Below are positions 51,405 to 59,411 of a DNA stretch of 64,000 bases, in pieces; within the stretch, counting starts at the first letter, position 1, and every line of letters begins with the position of its first letter. Under the pieces are notes generated by a model that saw only the letters and a list, made by a program, of their open reading frames with translations, did not search any database and was not told the DNA's origin. The DNA comes from Mycolicibacterium sp. GF69. Lineage in GTDB: Bacteria > Actinomycetota > Actinomycetes > Mycobacteriales > Mycobacteriaceae. Position numbers and translations under genes: made by a program. Where the stretch lies: contig NZ_QMEW01000001.1 in NCBI RefSeq assembly GCF_003284965.1, forward strand, positions 1 through 64,000, in the 5' to 3' direction.

Positions 51405-52232
51405 ATGCGGATTGCCCTCGCGCAGATCCTCAGCAGCGCCGATCCGTCGGCGAACCTCGCGCTGGTCGAGGACTACACCCGCCGCGCCGCAGACGCCGGT
51501 GCGCGGATGGTGCTCTTCCCCGAGGCGACGATGTGCCGGTTCGGGGTGCCACTCGGCCCGGTCGCCGAACCCCTGGACGGGCCGTGGGCGTCGCAAGTGC
51601 GGGCGATCGCCGAGCGCGCGGGCATCGTCGTCGTCGCCGGCATGTTCGTGCCGTCGGCCGACGGGCGGGTGTTCAACACGCTGATCGCGACCGGCCCAAG
51701 CTCGACCGGGTACGTCGACGCGCACTACGACAAGATCCACCTCTACGACGCGTTCGGCTTTCAGGAGTCCAAGACCGTCGCGCCCGGCCACGACCCCGTC
51801 GTCATCGACGTCGGCGGCGTGGCGGTCGGACTGACCTTGTGTTACGACGTCCGATTCCCCGAGTTGTACGTCGAGTTGGCCGAACGCGGCGCGCAACTGA
51901 TCACCGTCCATGCATCGTGGGGCAGCGGTCCCGGCAAGCTCGACCAGTGGACCCTGCTGACGCGGGCCCGCGCCATCGACACGACCGGCTACCTCGCGGC
52001 GGTCGGCCAGGGGCATCCGGACGACGAGATCGCGGCCCTCGGCCCGACCGGTGTGGGGGGCAGCCTGGTCGCGTCGCCGACCGGTGAGGTGATGTGCGCC
52101 GCGGGTGCCGATCCCCAGTTGCTGGTGTCCGACATCGATCTGGACATCGGGGGCAAGGTCCGCGAGACTATCGCGGTGATGGACAACCGCGCGGACTTCG
52201 CTCACCGCGGTAAGGCAGAATCGCGCTCGTGA
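51405..52232 (+). CDS. Carbon-nitrogen hydrolase (nitrilase superfamily, Rv0480c-like)
   Basis: This 275-residue amidase has the Glu-Lys-Cys triad Glu40 (LFPEATMCR), Lys110 (HYDKIHLYDAFGF) and Cys146 (LTLCYDVRFPELY). The layout is like NIT1/deaminated-glutathione amidases and omega-amidase-type proteins that remove damaged metabolites. The precise substrate is not established. The GTG of the next gene overlaps its TGA, so translation is coupled to the LmeA-like protein. Counterpart: Rv0480c. Confidence 0.9.
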   Translation: MRIALAQILSSADPSANLALVEDYTRRAADAGARMVLFPEATMCRFGVPLGPVAEPLDGPWASQVRAIAERAGIVVVAGMFVPSADGRVFNTLIATGPSSTGYVDAHYDKIHLYDAFGFQESKTVAPGHDPVVIDVGGVAVGLTLCYDVRFPELYVELAERGAQLITVHASWGSGPGKLDQWTLLTRARAIDTTGYLAAVGQGHPDDEIAALGPTGVGGSLVASPTGEVMCAAGADPQLLVSDIDLDIGGKVRETIAVMDNRADFAHRGKAESRS

Positions 52233-53173
52233 CCGACCCGTGGGCTCGCCCGAACCAACCGTCGCCGCCGCCGGGCCAGGTCCCCCCGCCCCAGCACGGC
52301 TCGCCGCCGCAGGGCCCGCCGCCGCAGGGGCCGCCACCAACGCAGCCGCCACCAGCTCCGCAGGGTCCGCCACCTACCCAGCCGCCGCAACCGGGTGGGC
52401 AGGGTCCGCAAGAGCCGCCGTCGTCCGGGTCGAAGTTCAAAAAGCTCTTCCGCGACCCGCTGTCGATCGTGCTGGTCGTCGTCATCGTCGTCGCCCTGGT
52501 TCTGGCCGGCTTGCTGGCCGCGGAACTGTACGCCCGCAATCGCGCCAACAACGTCGTCGCCGGCGTCACGACGTGCGTCGTCGAGGACGAGGCCAACGTC
52601 TCGTTCGGAGTCATGCCGCCGTTTTTGATCCAGCACATGTCCGGGCACTACACGAACATTCACATCGAGACGGCGGGCAACAACATTCGCGACGCCAAGG
52701 GCATGAAGGTCGAACTGACGATCCAGGATGTCCGCCTCGAGGACACCGCCACGTCGGGCGGTTCGATCGGCTCGCTGGTCGCCGACATCGAATGGACCTC
52801 CGAAGGCATCCAGCAGACGATCTCCGATTCGATCCCGCTCATCGGCTCGTTCGTCACCGGCGTCACGACCGACCCGTCGGCAGGCACGATCGAGCTGGAG
52901 GGCGCGCTCGGTGGCATCACCGCCAAACCCATGGTGACAGACGGTGGCATCTCGCTGCAGGTGATCAAGCTGACCGGGCTCGGCTTCACGTTGCCGCGCG
53001 AAACCGTGCAACCCGCGCTGGACGCATTCACCTCCGAGCTGACGTCGAATTACCCGTTGGGGGTCAAGGCGGATTCGGTGGAGGTCACCGACGACGGTGT
53101 AGTGAGCCGATTCTCGACACGCAACGCCGACATCCCGAAGGACCAGCAGGACCCCTGCTTCGCGGCGCTGTGA
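52229..53173 (+). CDS. DUF2993/LmeA-like membrane protein (Rv0479c-like)
   Basis: This 314-residue protein has a Pro/Gln/Gly-rich cytosolic N-terminus (about residues 1-70), a transmembrane helix (about 78-99, LSIVLVVVIVVALVLAGLLA) and an extracytoplasmic LmeA-type domain. In the latter, VSFGVMPPFLIQHMSGHYTN precedes DIEWTSEGIQQTISDSIP and LGFTLPRETVQPALDAFTSE. LmeA proteins bind phosphatidylinositol-type lipids and affect lipomannan maturation. Its precise role here is inference. GTG start overlaps the nitrilase stop. It converges with the membrane gene of the sedolisin unit. Confidence 0.88.
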   Translation: MTDPWARPNQPSPPPGQVPPPQHGSPPQGPPPQGPPPTQPPPAPQGPPPTQPPQPGGQGPQEPPSSGSKFKKLFRDPLSIVLVVVIVVALVLAGLLAAELYARNRANNVVAGVTTCVVEDEANVSFGVMPPFLIQHMSGHYTNIHIETAGNNIRDAKGMKVELTIQDVRLEDTATSGGSIGSLVADIEWTSEGIQQTISDSIPLIGSFVTGVTTDPSAGTIELEGALGGITAKPMVTDGGISLQVIKLTGLGFTLPRETVQPALDAFTSELTSNYPLGVKADSVEVTDDGVVSRFSTRNADIPKDQQDPCFAAL

Positions 53174-53176
53174 CCG

Positions 53177-54703
53177 TCAGCCGCTGACATCCTCCCAGCG
53201 AAAACTGTTGACGTACTTACCCATATCCATCGCCAGCTGCAGGTTCGCACCCGACGGATGACCGGTGCCGAAGTCACGGGTGAACTGGCGGTACGGGCCG
53301 ATCGCCGACGCCACCAGCGCGTAGTCGTTCTTGACCGCGACCATCACGATCAGCCGAAGCCGGGTGAAGCTGCCGTTGGCATCCTGTGGGTAATCGTCGG
53401 CGACGACACCGTAGCCCGGCTCATAGCCCACCATCGCGTTCGGAATCTCGTATTCCGTTGCGGCATCGGGGTAGTACTCGTCGATCAGGTCCTCGGTGAT
53501 CTGCTTGGGTGTCCGGCCGCCGGCGGGTAGCCCGAACAACTCCAGAGTGCCGGTGTCCCCGCCGGTGAAGTCCAGCTCGACCCCATCGGTATCGAACGTG
53601 GCTTCGTACGCGCTGCCGGGGCCGGGGTACTGGACGGAGAACACCCCGTTGTCCGCATAGAACCGCGGGTTCGATTCAATGGGCTCGCCGATTGGTGGCC
53701 GGCCACAGTCCGGCGGGCACACGATCTTCGGTACATCGGGAGTCGTGAGCACCGAGGTGACCCAGCCGGCGACGACCGCGACCGCGAGGCCTGCGGCGAG
53801 CGTGGCCAGCACGCGCGCCGGGCCGGCTTGGGCGTCGCGGTCGGTGCGCGCGGAAGCGGTTGGCGCCGTATGTTGTCCGATTCGCAAGGCAGCCAACGCG
53901 ATCACGGCGATCACGGCGTGCACGGCGAGGTGCGTCCCGTGTGCCACCGGGGCGTACTCGGTAGCACCCATCACCGCGTAGAGAATCAGGGTCACAGCCA
54001 CCGCCGCGACGGTCTGACGCAATCGACCCGCCCACAGCGCGCCGCCGACCAGGCCACCGAGCGCCGCGGCCGTCAACGGCAGTGCCACGCCTTGGATTCC
54101 GGCCTGTACCAGCAGCACACCGACCGGCCGATCCGGCGCGGTGACCCCGGTCGCGAACTGCGGGATCAGTCGGACCAGGGTTGCGCCGGCAATGAACACC
54201 ACAGCGCTCAAGGCGCCCACCGCATAGCCGTCCAGCGGGGCACGCGACATCGGACGCACGAACCGCAGGACCACTAGCGCGACAAGCATCAGAACGGCGC
54301 TGCCGACCGGTATCCCGACGGCGACCAACATTCGGTGGACATCCAACCCGTGCCCGTTGAGGGCGACATCGTGAGATCGGGCAACCGTCGCACGCGTCAT
54401 GGATGCCCAGCCGATGCCGAGCGCCGCGGCCAGTGCTGCGGCCAACGCGAGCTGCCGCGTCGGCACATCACGGTGGACGCCGGCCGCGCGAAGATAGCCC
54501 ACGAACACCAGCGGCACACCGACGATCGCGACCGCGATCATCGGTGCCTGCCAACGCAATACCGCAAAGCCGGCCAGTAGCAGGGCAACCAACCCAAGCG
54601 CCAAACCGAACGTCACTCGCGCTTGAGACGTCACATAGGGGAACAACGTGCCGGTGATCAGGACTCGCCACCCGCTCGGGCGCGACTGTGGGAGCCGGGT
54701 CAA
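53177..54703 (-). CDS. Polytopic membrane protein with extracytoplasmic C-terminal domain (sedolisin unit)
   Basis: This 508-residue protein has about nine or ten hydrophobic helices in the first 320 residues. The C-terminal soluble domain (about residues 325-505) contains FYADNGVFSVQYPGPGSAYE, TGTLELFGLPAGGR, AATEYEIPNAMVGYEPG and VVADDYPQDANGSFTRLRLI. One pair of cysteines (CPPDCG) lies just outside the last helix. The domain has a PsbP- or Mog1-like strand order, but I do not claim membership. Its ATG overlaps the sedolisin stop (ATGA), so the two are translationally coupled. No family recognised. Confidence 0.8.
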   Translation of the reverse strand: MTRLPQSRPSGWRVLITGTLFPYVTSQARVTFGLALGLVALLLAGFAVLRWQAPMIAVAIVGVPLVFVGYLRAAGVHRDVPTRQLALAAALAAALGIGWASMTRATVARSHDVALNGHGLDVHRMLVAVGIPVGSAVLMLVALVVLRFVRPMSRAPLDGYAVGALSAVVFIAGATLVRLIPQFATGVTAPDRPVGVLLVQAGIQGVALPLTAAALGGLVGGALWAGRLRQTVAAVAVTLILYAVMGATEYAPVAHGTHLAVHAVIAVIALAALRIGQHTAPTASARTDRDAQAGPARVLATLAAGLAVAVVAGWVTSVLTTPDVPKIVCPPDCGRPPIGEPIESNPRFYADNGVFSVQYPGPGSAYEATFDTDGVELDFTGGDTGTLELFGLPAGGRTPKQITEDLIDEYYPDAATEYEIPNAMVGYEPGYGVVADDYPQDANGSFTRLRLIVMVAVKNDYALVASAIGPYRQFTRDFGTGHPSGANLQLAMDMGKYVNSFRWEDVSG

Positions 54704-56310
54704 CGCGGCGTCTTCTGCAGGTCGAGAATATTCTGCGCGAGGTTGTGGGCGTCGGGCGTACCCAAACCCGTCACCAGGTCATATCCCGGCAACGAAAGAT
54801 CAACTGCGTTGCCGCCCTTGTGGATATCGCGGAAACCGGGCAGCTTCGAACCCGCGGACACCTGGTACAGCAGGGGGTTGAGGTTGCCCACCGGCCGTCC
54901 ACCGTTGGCCACCAGATACTGGTTCATCAACACCGTCAGCGCCGCCCAGATCGGGGCCGATTGCGATGTGCCACCGCCGATCACCTCGCGCTGACCGAAG
55001 ATGAATCGCACGCCGGTGAACGGGTCGGCGACCGCGGAAACGTCGGGCACCAGGCGCCGCCCCTGGGTATCGCGCGCCACCTTCAACCCGTCCTGCCACG
55101 CCGGCCGCGCAAACAAGGTCGACACCCCGCCGCTGCTGCCTTGCGACAGTGGCGAATCCACCCACGCTTGTTCGGCCAGCCACTGCCCGTGTGTGCCGGT
55201 CGACAGAGTCGTACCGCCGACGGATGTCATCGCGGGAAGTGAGGCGACTGCGTCGACCCCGATATCGTCGGGTCCGGGCGGGGCCGACCATCGTTCTCCG
55301 CTTTTGCATTCCAGCCCCGCCATATCGCCGCTGGCGTCGAACGCCGAGGTGCCGCGTCGCTGTGCGGTAGCCAACGCCGCCTCCACGGGCGCCAAATCGG
55401 CTGCGGTGACGAACGCCTCGCAGCCCCATCCGATCGACAGGCTCCAGATCGCCCCGGGGTAGTCGCGGTCGACCTGTTCGAACAGTCTGCCGATCTTCTC
55501 GTATGCACCGTCGCCCTCCACGGTTGGGCGGGCGTTGACGACCACCAACCGTGCATCGGGGGCGATCGCATGCGCCACTTGCAGATCCATCGCGGTCTCA
55601 CCGTGCACCTCTGCGGGCTTGCCGCCGACTATCTCGGGCGCGAACCTGGGCAGACCGGAGGTGTCGGCGTACATGTCGAGGTCGTCCTGCTCGGCGCTGT
55701 CGAATGAGAAGATCACGATCGTGGCGCCTTCACCGGTGAACCCGGCCTCGGCGAGCGGCGTCGCGTTGTACGCCGAGAGCAACCCCTCGGGCGTCAGGCC
55801 GCCCCTGGGCACGTCCAGCGGAAGGAAGTCCGGCGTTTTCATGCGGTACGGCGTGTAGCTCAGAATGCGGCCGACGGCGGTCACGTCGTCGCGCAGGTCT
55901 AGCGGTATCGCCGGTTGTAGCGCCGAGGCGTAGAACTTCTCACCTCTCGGTGCGCGGTAGTCGCGCACCGGCACCCCGAAGGCCCGTGCGACATCGGCGG
56001 CCGCGCCTTCGACGATCGCCCATCGGTCGCCGGGGCGCCACCGCACCGCCAGGTTGCGGGCATCGGCCCACGCCATCATGGCTTCGGGCCGGCCAGGACC
56101 GGTGAATGTGAGGGTGGTCTGGACGTGGGTGGACCCCGACGGACCCAGATCGACCGAACTGGCAAGCAGCGCCGCGTACGGACCAGGGATCGCCGCGGGC
56201 GCGCGCGACGCACACGCGCCCGATGCGGCGAGCAGCAGCGTCGCGGCGCAGAGGGCCGCGGCCCGCCTACTGCCCCCGCGGACCGCGATGCCGACCCGGC
56301 GTCGGACCAT
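54700..56310 (-). CDS. Sedolisin-family (S53) serine-carboxyl protease lipoprotein
   Basis: This 536-residue exported protease has a lipobox AASGAC (Cys33), then an activation prodomain (about residues 55-150, ending near GEKFYASALQPAIPLDLRDD). The catalytic domain carries Glu238 and Asp242 in HGETAMDLQVAHA, oxyanion Asp329 in FDASGDMAGLEC, and Ser449 in IGGGTSQSAPIW. A calcium-site tail GYDLVTGLGTPDAHN is at the C-terminus. All four catalytic residues are present. Start ATG 56310 overlaps the upstream lipoprotein gene, and 56325 is an alternative. Sedolisins are usually secreted and acid-active. The unit has no counterpart between Rv0479c and Rv0478 in M. tuberculosis. Confidence 0.9.
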   Translation of the reverse strand: MVRRRVGIAVRGGSRRAAALCAATLLLAASGACASRAPAAIPGPYAALLASSVDLGPSGSTHVQTTLTFTGPGRPEAMMAWADARNLAVRWRPGDRWAIVEGAAADVARAFGVPVRDYRAPRGEKFYASALQPAIPLDLRDDVTAVGRILSYTPYRMKTPDFLPLDVPRGGLTPEGLLSAYNATPLAEAGFTGEGATIVIFSFDSAEQDDLDMYADTSGLPRFAPEIVGGKPAEVHGETAMDLQVAHAIAPDARLVVVNARPTVEGDGAYEKIGRLFEQVDRDYPGAIWSLSIGWGCEAFVTAADLAPVEAALATAQRRGTSAFDASGDMAGLECKSGERWSAPPGPDDIGVDAVASLPAMTSVGGTTLSTGTHGQWLAEQAWVDSPLSQGSSGGVSTLFARPAWQDGLKVARDTQGRRLVPDVSAVADPFTGVRFIFGQREVIGGGTSQSAPIWAALTVLMNQYLVANGGRPVGNLNPLLYQVSAGSKLPGFRDIHKGGNAVDLSLPGYDLVTGLGTPDAHNLAQNILDLQKTPR

Positions 56311-56587
56311 CAGCCGGCGGTGCATAGACAGTGGGCGAGAACGGGTTCGGCTCATTGGGATCGATGCGCGGCGCCTTCTCGGTGGGCGTCGGCGGGGGCG
56401 GTGTGGTGGTGGGCGGCGGGCTTGTTGTCGTTGGGGTCGTCGTCGTTGGGGTCGTTGTCGTGGTCGTCGTTTCCGGCGTTTCCTCCTTGTCCGTGGCGCA
56501 GCCGGCGGTGAGGGCACCGGACGCCAGCACCGCGGCGACACCCACCCCGGCCAATACTCGACGAAGCAAACCGGCGTGAGTGATCAT
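56267..56587 (-). CDS. Thr/Pro-rich small lipoprotein (sedolisin unit)
   Basis: This 106-residue lipoprotein has a signal peptide ending at lipobox LTAGC (near residue 29). A linker of Thr and Pro repeats (about residues 37-68) and a Pro-rich tail (DPNEPNPFSPTVYAPPADGP) follow. The Thr/Pro stretch is typical of cell-wall-spanning or mannosylated linkers in mycobacterial exported proteins. ATG 56587 lies exactly seven bases downstream of reverse TAGGAT, so the transcript should be leaderless. The stop lies inside the sedolisin gene. It may be an exported substrate or a tether. No family recognised. Confidence 0.75.
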   Translation of the reverse strand: MITHAGLLRRVLAGVGVAAVLASGALTAGCATDKEETPETTTTTTTPTTTTPTTTSPPPTTTPPPPTPTEKAPRIDPNEPNPFSPTVYAPPADGPTPGRHRGPRGQ

Positions 56588-56593
56588 GATCAA

Positions 56594-56599
56594 ATCCTA
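56594..56599 (-). promoter_or_regulatory. -10 box of the lipoprotein-sedolisin-membrane operon
   Basis: Reverse TAGGAT (56599 to 56594) is seven bases from the ATG at 56587. The 119-bp gap to deoC is distinctly AT-rich and holds no gene. Confidence 0.5.
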
Positions 56600-56706
56600 T
56601 CCACGGTTTCACGTGCGCAAAAGCGTATGAGGCCACAGTTTACGAAGGCGCATGCCAGCGTACAGCAAATTTTGTAACCGCGCGTAAATTGACTTCGACG
56701 GTCGCT

Positions 56707-57381
56707 TTACGCCAATCCGTCCAGTACCGCTCGCGTGCCCGACAGGCCCAGCCGACTGGCCCCGGCGTCCAGCATCGCGATCGCGTCCGCGGCGGTCCGG
56801 ATACCACCACTGGCCTTGACCTGCGGGCCGACCGTCGCCATCAGTTCCACGGCCCGCACCGACGCACCACCAGCGGGATGAAAGCCAGTGGAGGTCTTGA
56901 CGAACTCGGCGCCAGCGTCGGCCGCGGCCCGGCACGTCGTCAGCAACGTCTCCTCGTCTCCGAGCAACAACAGCGCGGCGGACTCGACGATCACTTTCAA
57001 CTTCGCGCGGGCACCGATCGCGGAGCGCACCGCGGCCACGTCGACGCGCACCGCTTCGAAGTCACCGTGCAGCGCGGCCCCTACGTCGATCACCATGTCG
57101 ATCTCACCGGCGCCGCTCTCGACCGCGAGGTGTGCCTCCTCCGCCTTGATCGCCGAAAGGTGTTTGCCCGACGGGAATCCCACCACCGCGCAGACCAATT
57201 GCGTCGGCGAACCGGACCGCTTGGCCACCGACGCCATCGACGGCGATACGCATACGGCGTACACCCCGAGCGATGCGGCTTCGTCGGCAAGCGCGACGAC
57301 GTCTTCCTCGGTCGCTTCAGGTTTGAGCAGCGTGTGGTCGACCAGCGCGGCGACCTCGTCGCGGCGATAGGTGCCGGCCAT
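56707..57381 (-). CDS. deoC: Deoxyribose-phosphate aldolase
   Basis: This 224-residue class I aldolase cleaves 2-deoxyribose-5-phosphate to glyceraldehyde-3-phosphate and acetaldehyde in deoxynucleoside catabolism. Landmarks are [49 protein letters not shown], and the Schiff-base Lys162 in [25 protein letters not shown] is the phosphate-binding loop. The ATG at 57381 shares a base with the previous stop (TGATG). Counterpart: Rv0478. Confidence 0.96.
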   Translation of the reverse strand: MAGTYRRDEVAALVDHTLLKPEATEEDVVALADEAASLGVYAVCVSPSMASVAKRSGSPTQLVCAVVGFPSGKHLSAIKAEEAHLAVESGAGEIDMVIDVGAALHGDFEAVRVDVAAVRSAIGARAKLKVIVESAALLLLGDEETLLTTCRAAADAGAEFVKTSTGFHPAGGASVRAVELMATVGPQVKASGGIRTAADAIAMLDAGASRLGLSGTRAVLDGLA

Positions 57382-57845
57382 CAGAACGGTTCTTCGGTGC
57401 CGCCTGGGTTGCAGCCGGTTTGCACCATCCGCTCGTAGGACACCTCCGGTCGCCAGGGCTCAAGGTTCCAGCTGGTCTTCCCGGGCTCGTAGTGCTCGGC
57501 ATATTCCCAGTGGCACACGAACTGCGGCTTCATCCCGGGAATGTCCGCGTCGGGCGAGAGCGCCAGCACCTCGGCCCAGGCCTCCTCGCCCTGGGCGGGG
57601 GTGGCCAGGCCGGAGGCCACGCGGCCGGTCGGCGTCGGATACACGCGAAGGGTCGACAGATCGCCCCACTTCGCCCACTCGACGTGGTCGACGAAGGGCG
57701 GGGCCGGAGGCGCCGGGTTGCCCGGGAGCACCGGATGGGCTGGTGGCGCGGGTCGGGCTGCCGACACCGCAGCCGTCGGCGCGGGCGCAAGTACACCCAC
57801 AGCCGCGGCGGTCAATGCGATGGCGACCGCGATGGTGCGGCGCAC
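57381..57845 (-). CDS. Secreted DUF2599 protein (Rv0477-like)
   Basis: This 154-residue protein has a cleavable signal peptide (about residues 1-30, [20 protein letters not shown]). A Pro-rich linker is followed by a DUF2599 domain with [40 protein letters not shown] and [20 protein letters not shown]. Two cysteines (HW and TGCNPGG regions) could form a disulphide. GTG 57845 overlaps the previous TAG by one base. The function is unknown. Position and order match Rv0477 between the DUF2516 protein and deoC. Confidence 0.88.
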   Translation of the reverse strand: MRRTIAVAIALTAAAVGVLAPAPTAAVSAARPAPPAHPVLPGNPAPPAPPFVDHVEWAKWGDLSTLRVYPTPTGRVASGLATPAQGEEAWAEVLALSPDADIPGMKPQFVCHWEYAEHYEPGKTSWNLEPWRPEVSYERMVQTGCNPGGTEEPF

Positions 57846-58129
57846 TAACGTGACTTTCCTTGCACCTCAAGGAGTTTGGGCCGTACGTCGACCAAGTACA
57901 CACCGGCCGCGACGGCGGCGATCGCGGGCCCAAGCACCGAGCCGAGCACGAGCGCCAGCAGCCCCGCGACGCCGAGGATGACCAGCCAGACCGGCTTGGT
58001 CAGTTTGTCGGCGGCCGGGTAGGCGTCCGGCCGTTGCATCGCTGCGTGAACGAACGCGTACACCGTCGTCGCAAGCACGGCGATCTGCAGAAAGAAGAGG
58101 ACGTAACCCACCAGGCCTTGGAGCTGCAC
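57845..58129 (-). CDS. DUF2516 membrane protein (Rv0476-like)
   Basis: This 94-residue protein has three hydrophobic segments, [38 protein letters not shown] and [17 protein letters not shown] conserved short polar loop ([15 protein letters not shown]) lies between the first two, as in DUF2516 proteins. GTG 58129 follows a 63-bp gap after hbhA. It is in one transcript with the DUF2599 and deoC genes by overlap. Function is unknown. Confidence 0.88.
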   Translation of the reverse strand: MQLQGLVGYVLFFLQIAVLATTVYAFVHAAMQRPDAYPAADKLTKPVWLVILGVAGLLALVLGSVLGPAIAAVAAGVYLVDVRPKLLEVQGKSR

Positions 58130-58192
58130 GCTTCAAGACTAAGCGGGTTACGTCCCCTTGGTCGACTTCGGGTCGTCAGACCCGCCGCCGTA

Positions 58193-58834
58193 CTACTTCT
58201 GGGTGACCTTCTTGGCCGCAGCCTTCTTGGCCGGGGCCTTCTTCGCCGGTGCCTTCTTGGCCGGGCTCTTGGCCGGAGCCTTCTTGGCGGTGTTCTTCAC
58301 CGGCGCAGCGCCCTTTTCGGCCTTCTTCGGCAGCTCGACGCCGACCAGCTTGGCGGCGCGCTCACCCACGGCACGAGTCTGCGCGGCCACGTTGCCCAGC
58401 GCCTCCTGGGTCAGCTCGACGGCCTGGTCGGTGTAGCCCTCGACGCGGCCGGCGGCCTCGGTGAAGCCGGGCTGGCTGCGCAGCCGCTCGAGAGCAGCCT
58501 CGCCGCGCTCGATGAGCTTGTTGTATGTGGTCTGCGCGGCGTCGGCGTAGGTCTCGGCGAACTTGCGCAGCTCGTCGGAGCTCAGCCGCTCGCGCAGCTC
58601 ACCGAACTGCGAGGGCAGGTCCTCCTGCAGCTTGTCGATCCGCGCCCGGGTCTCCTCGACACGGCTGCGCGAGTCGGTGCGGGCGTCGTCGGCGCGCTCA
58701 CGAAGGGTCGCGACGATCTCGTTGACCCGCTCGAGGGCGAGGTCGGCAGCGCCGACGGCGGCGAGCAGCGGCGCCTTCAGGTCGTCGACGGTCGGCTGGT
58801 TCTTGGCCGGGGTGTTCGGCGTGTTCTTTGCCAT
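58193..58834 (-). CDS. hbhA: Heparin-binding hemagglutinin-like protein
   Basis: This 213-residue surface or membrane-associated protein has a long helical coiled-coil region (about residues 15-155, including [20 protein letters not shown]). The Lys/Ala/Pro-rich C-terminal tail [21 protein letters not shown] binds heparan sulphate in pathogenic mycobacteria and is methylated there. The environmental homologue probably acts in surface adhesion or lipid-body metabolism. The ATG at 58834 follows GAAAGGA. Counterpart: Rv0475. Confidence 0.95.
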   Translation of the reverse strand: MAKNTPNTPAKNQPTVDDLKAPLLAAVGAADLALERVNEIVATLRERADDARTDSRSRVEETRARIDKLQEDLPSQFGELRERLSSDELRKFAETYADAAQTTYNKLIERGEAALERLRSQPGFTEAAGRVEGYTDQAVELTQEALGNVAAQTRAVGERAAKLVGVELPKKAEKGAAPVKNTAKKAPAKSPAKKAPAKKAPAKKAAAKKVTQK

Positions 58835-58892
58835 GGTGTTCCTTTCTGAGGATGTGGTTCGGTTGCGTCGGTGTGATCAGCTGGTGAGGTCT

Positions 58893-59321
58893 CTAGTCAG
58901 TCGTCGGCTCCTCACCTGTATCGCTACCCATCTCGCCAGCTTCGGCCTCCCTCTGCTGGCAAAACGACGCGTAGATATCGAGCAGTACCCGCTTCTGCCG
59001 CTCGGTGATCGCGGTGTCGTTGACGATGGCGTCGCGGACTTCGCTCGTCTCGCTGGGCTCGAGGATCCCGGCCCGGACATAGAGCACTTCCGCGGACACC
59101 CGCAGCGCCTTGGCGATCTGATTCAGCACGTCGGCGGAGGGTTTGCGCAATCCCCGCTCGATCTGGCTGAGGTAGGGATTGCTGACGCCGGCCTTCTCGG
59201 CCAGCTGTCGTACGGATACCTGAGCGGCCTCGCGTTGCGCGCGGATGAACGTGCCGATGTCCTGTGCGGCCGTTTGTGCAGCGTTGGACACGACGACGGC
59301 AAGATTGTCATCCTGCGACAT
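58893..59321 (-). CDS. XRE-family regulator (Rv0474-like)
   Basis: This 142-residue protein has an N-terminal Cro/CI-type helix-turn-helix (SVRQLAEKAGVSNPYLSQIERG, about residues 36-57), followed by AKALRVSAEVLYVRAGILEP and an acidic tail. It has no Cys cluster. Rv0474 has been reported as a copper-responsive regulator acting on the rpoB promoter (recollection of the literature, not checked). ATG 59321 is used because the N-terminal extension to 59351 is unlike the family. The region upstream contains symmetric elements suited to autoregulation. Confidence 0.88.
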   Translation of the reverse strand: MSQDDNLAVVVSNAAQTAAQDIGTFIRAQREAAQVSVRQLAEKAGVSNPYLSQIERGLRKPSADVLNQIAKALRVSAEVLYVRAGILEPSETSEVRDAIVNDTAITERQKRVLLDIYASFCQQREAEAGEMGSDTGEEPTTD

Positions 59322-59365
59322 ACGTGACCCCCTCGTGCATCGGGTATCCAATAAACGACTCCACT

Positions 59366-59406
59366 ACCGTACGACGGGGTGCTAACTTTTGCAAGCACTA
59401 GTTAGC
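59366..59406 (-). promoter_or_regulatory. Promoter and inverted repeats upstream of the XRE regulator
   Basis: Reverse TACGGT (59371 to 59366) is a -10 candidate. GCTAAC (59381-59386) and GTTAGC (59401-59406) form a perfect inverted repeat, with GTGC/GCAC (59379-59382 and 59395-59398) and TTGCAA (59389-59394) nested between them. Confidence 0.5.
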
Positions 59407-59411
59407 GCAGG

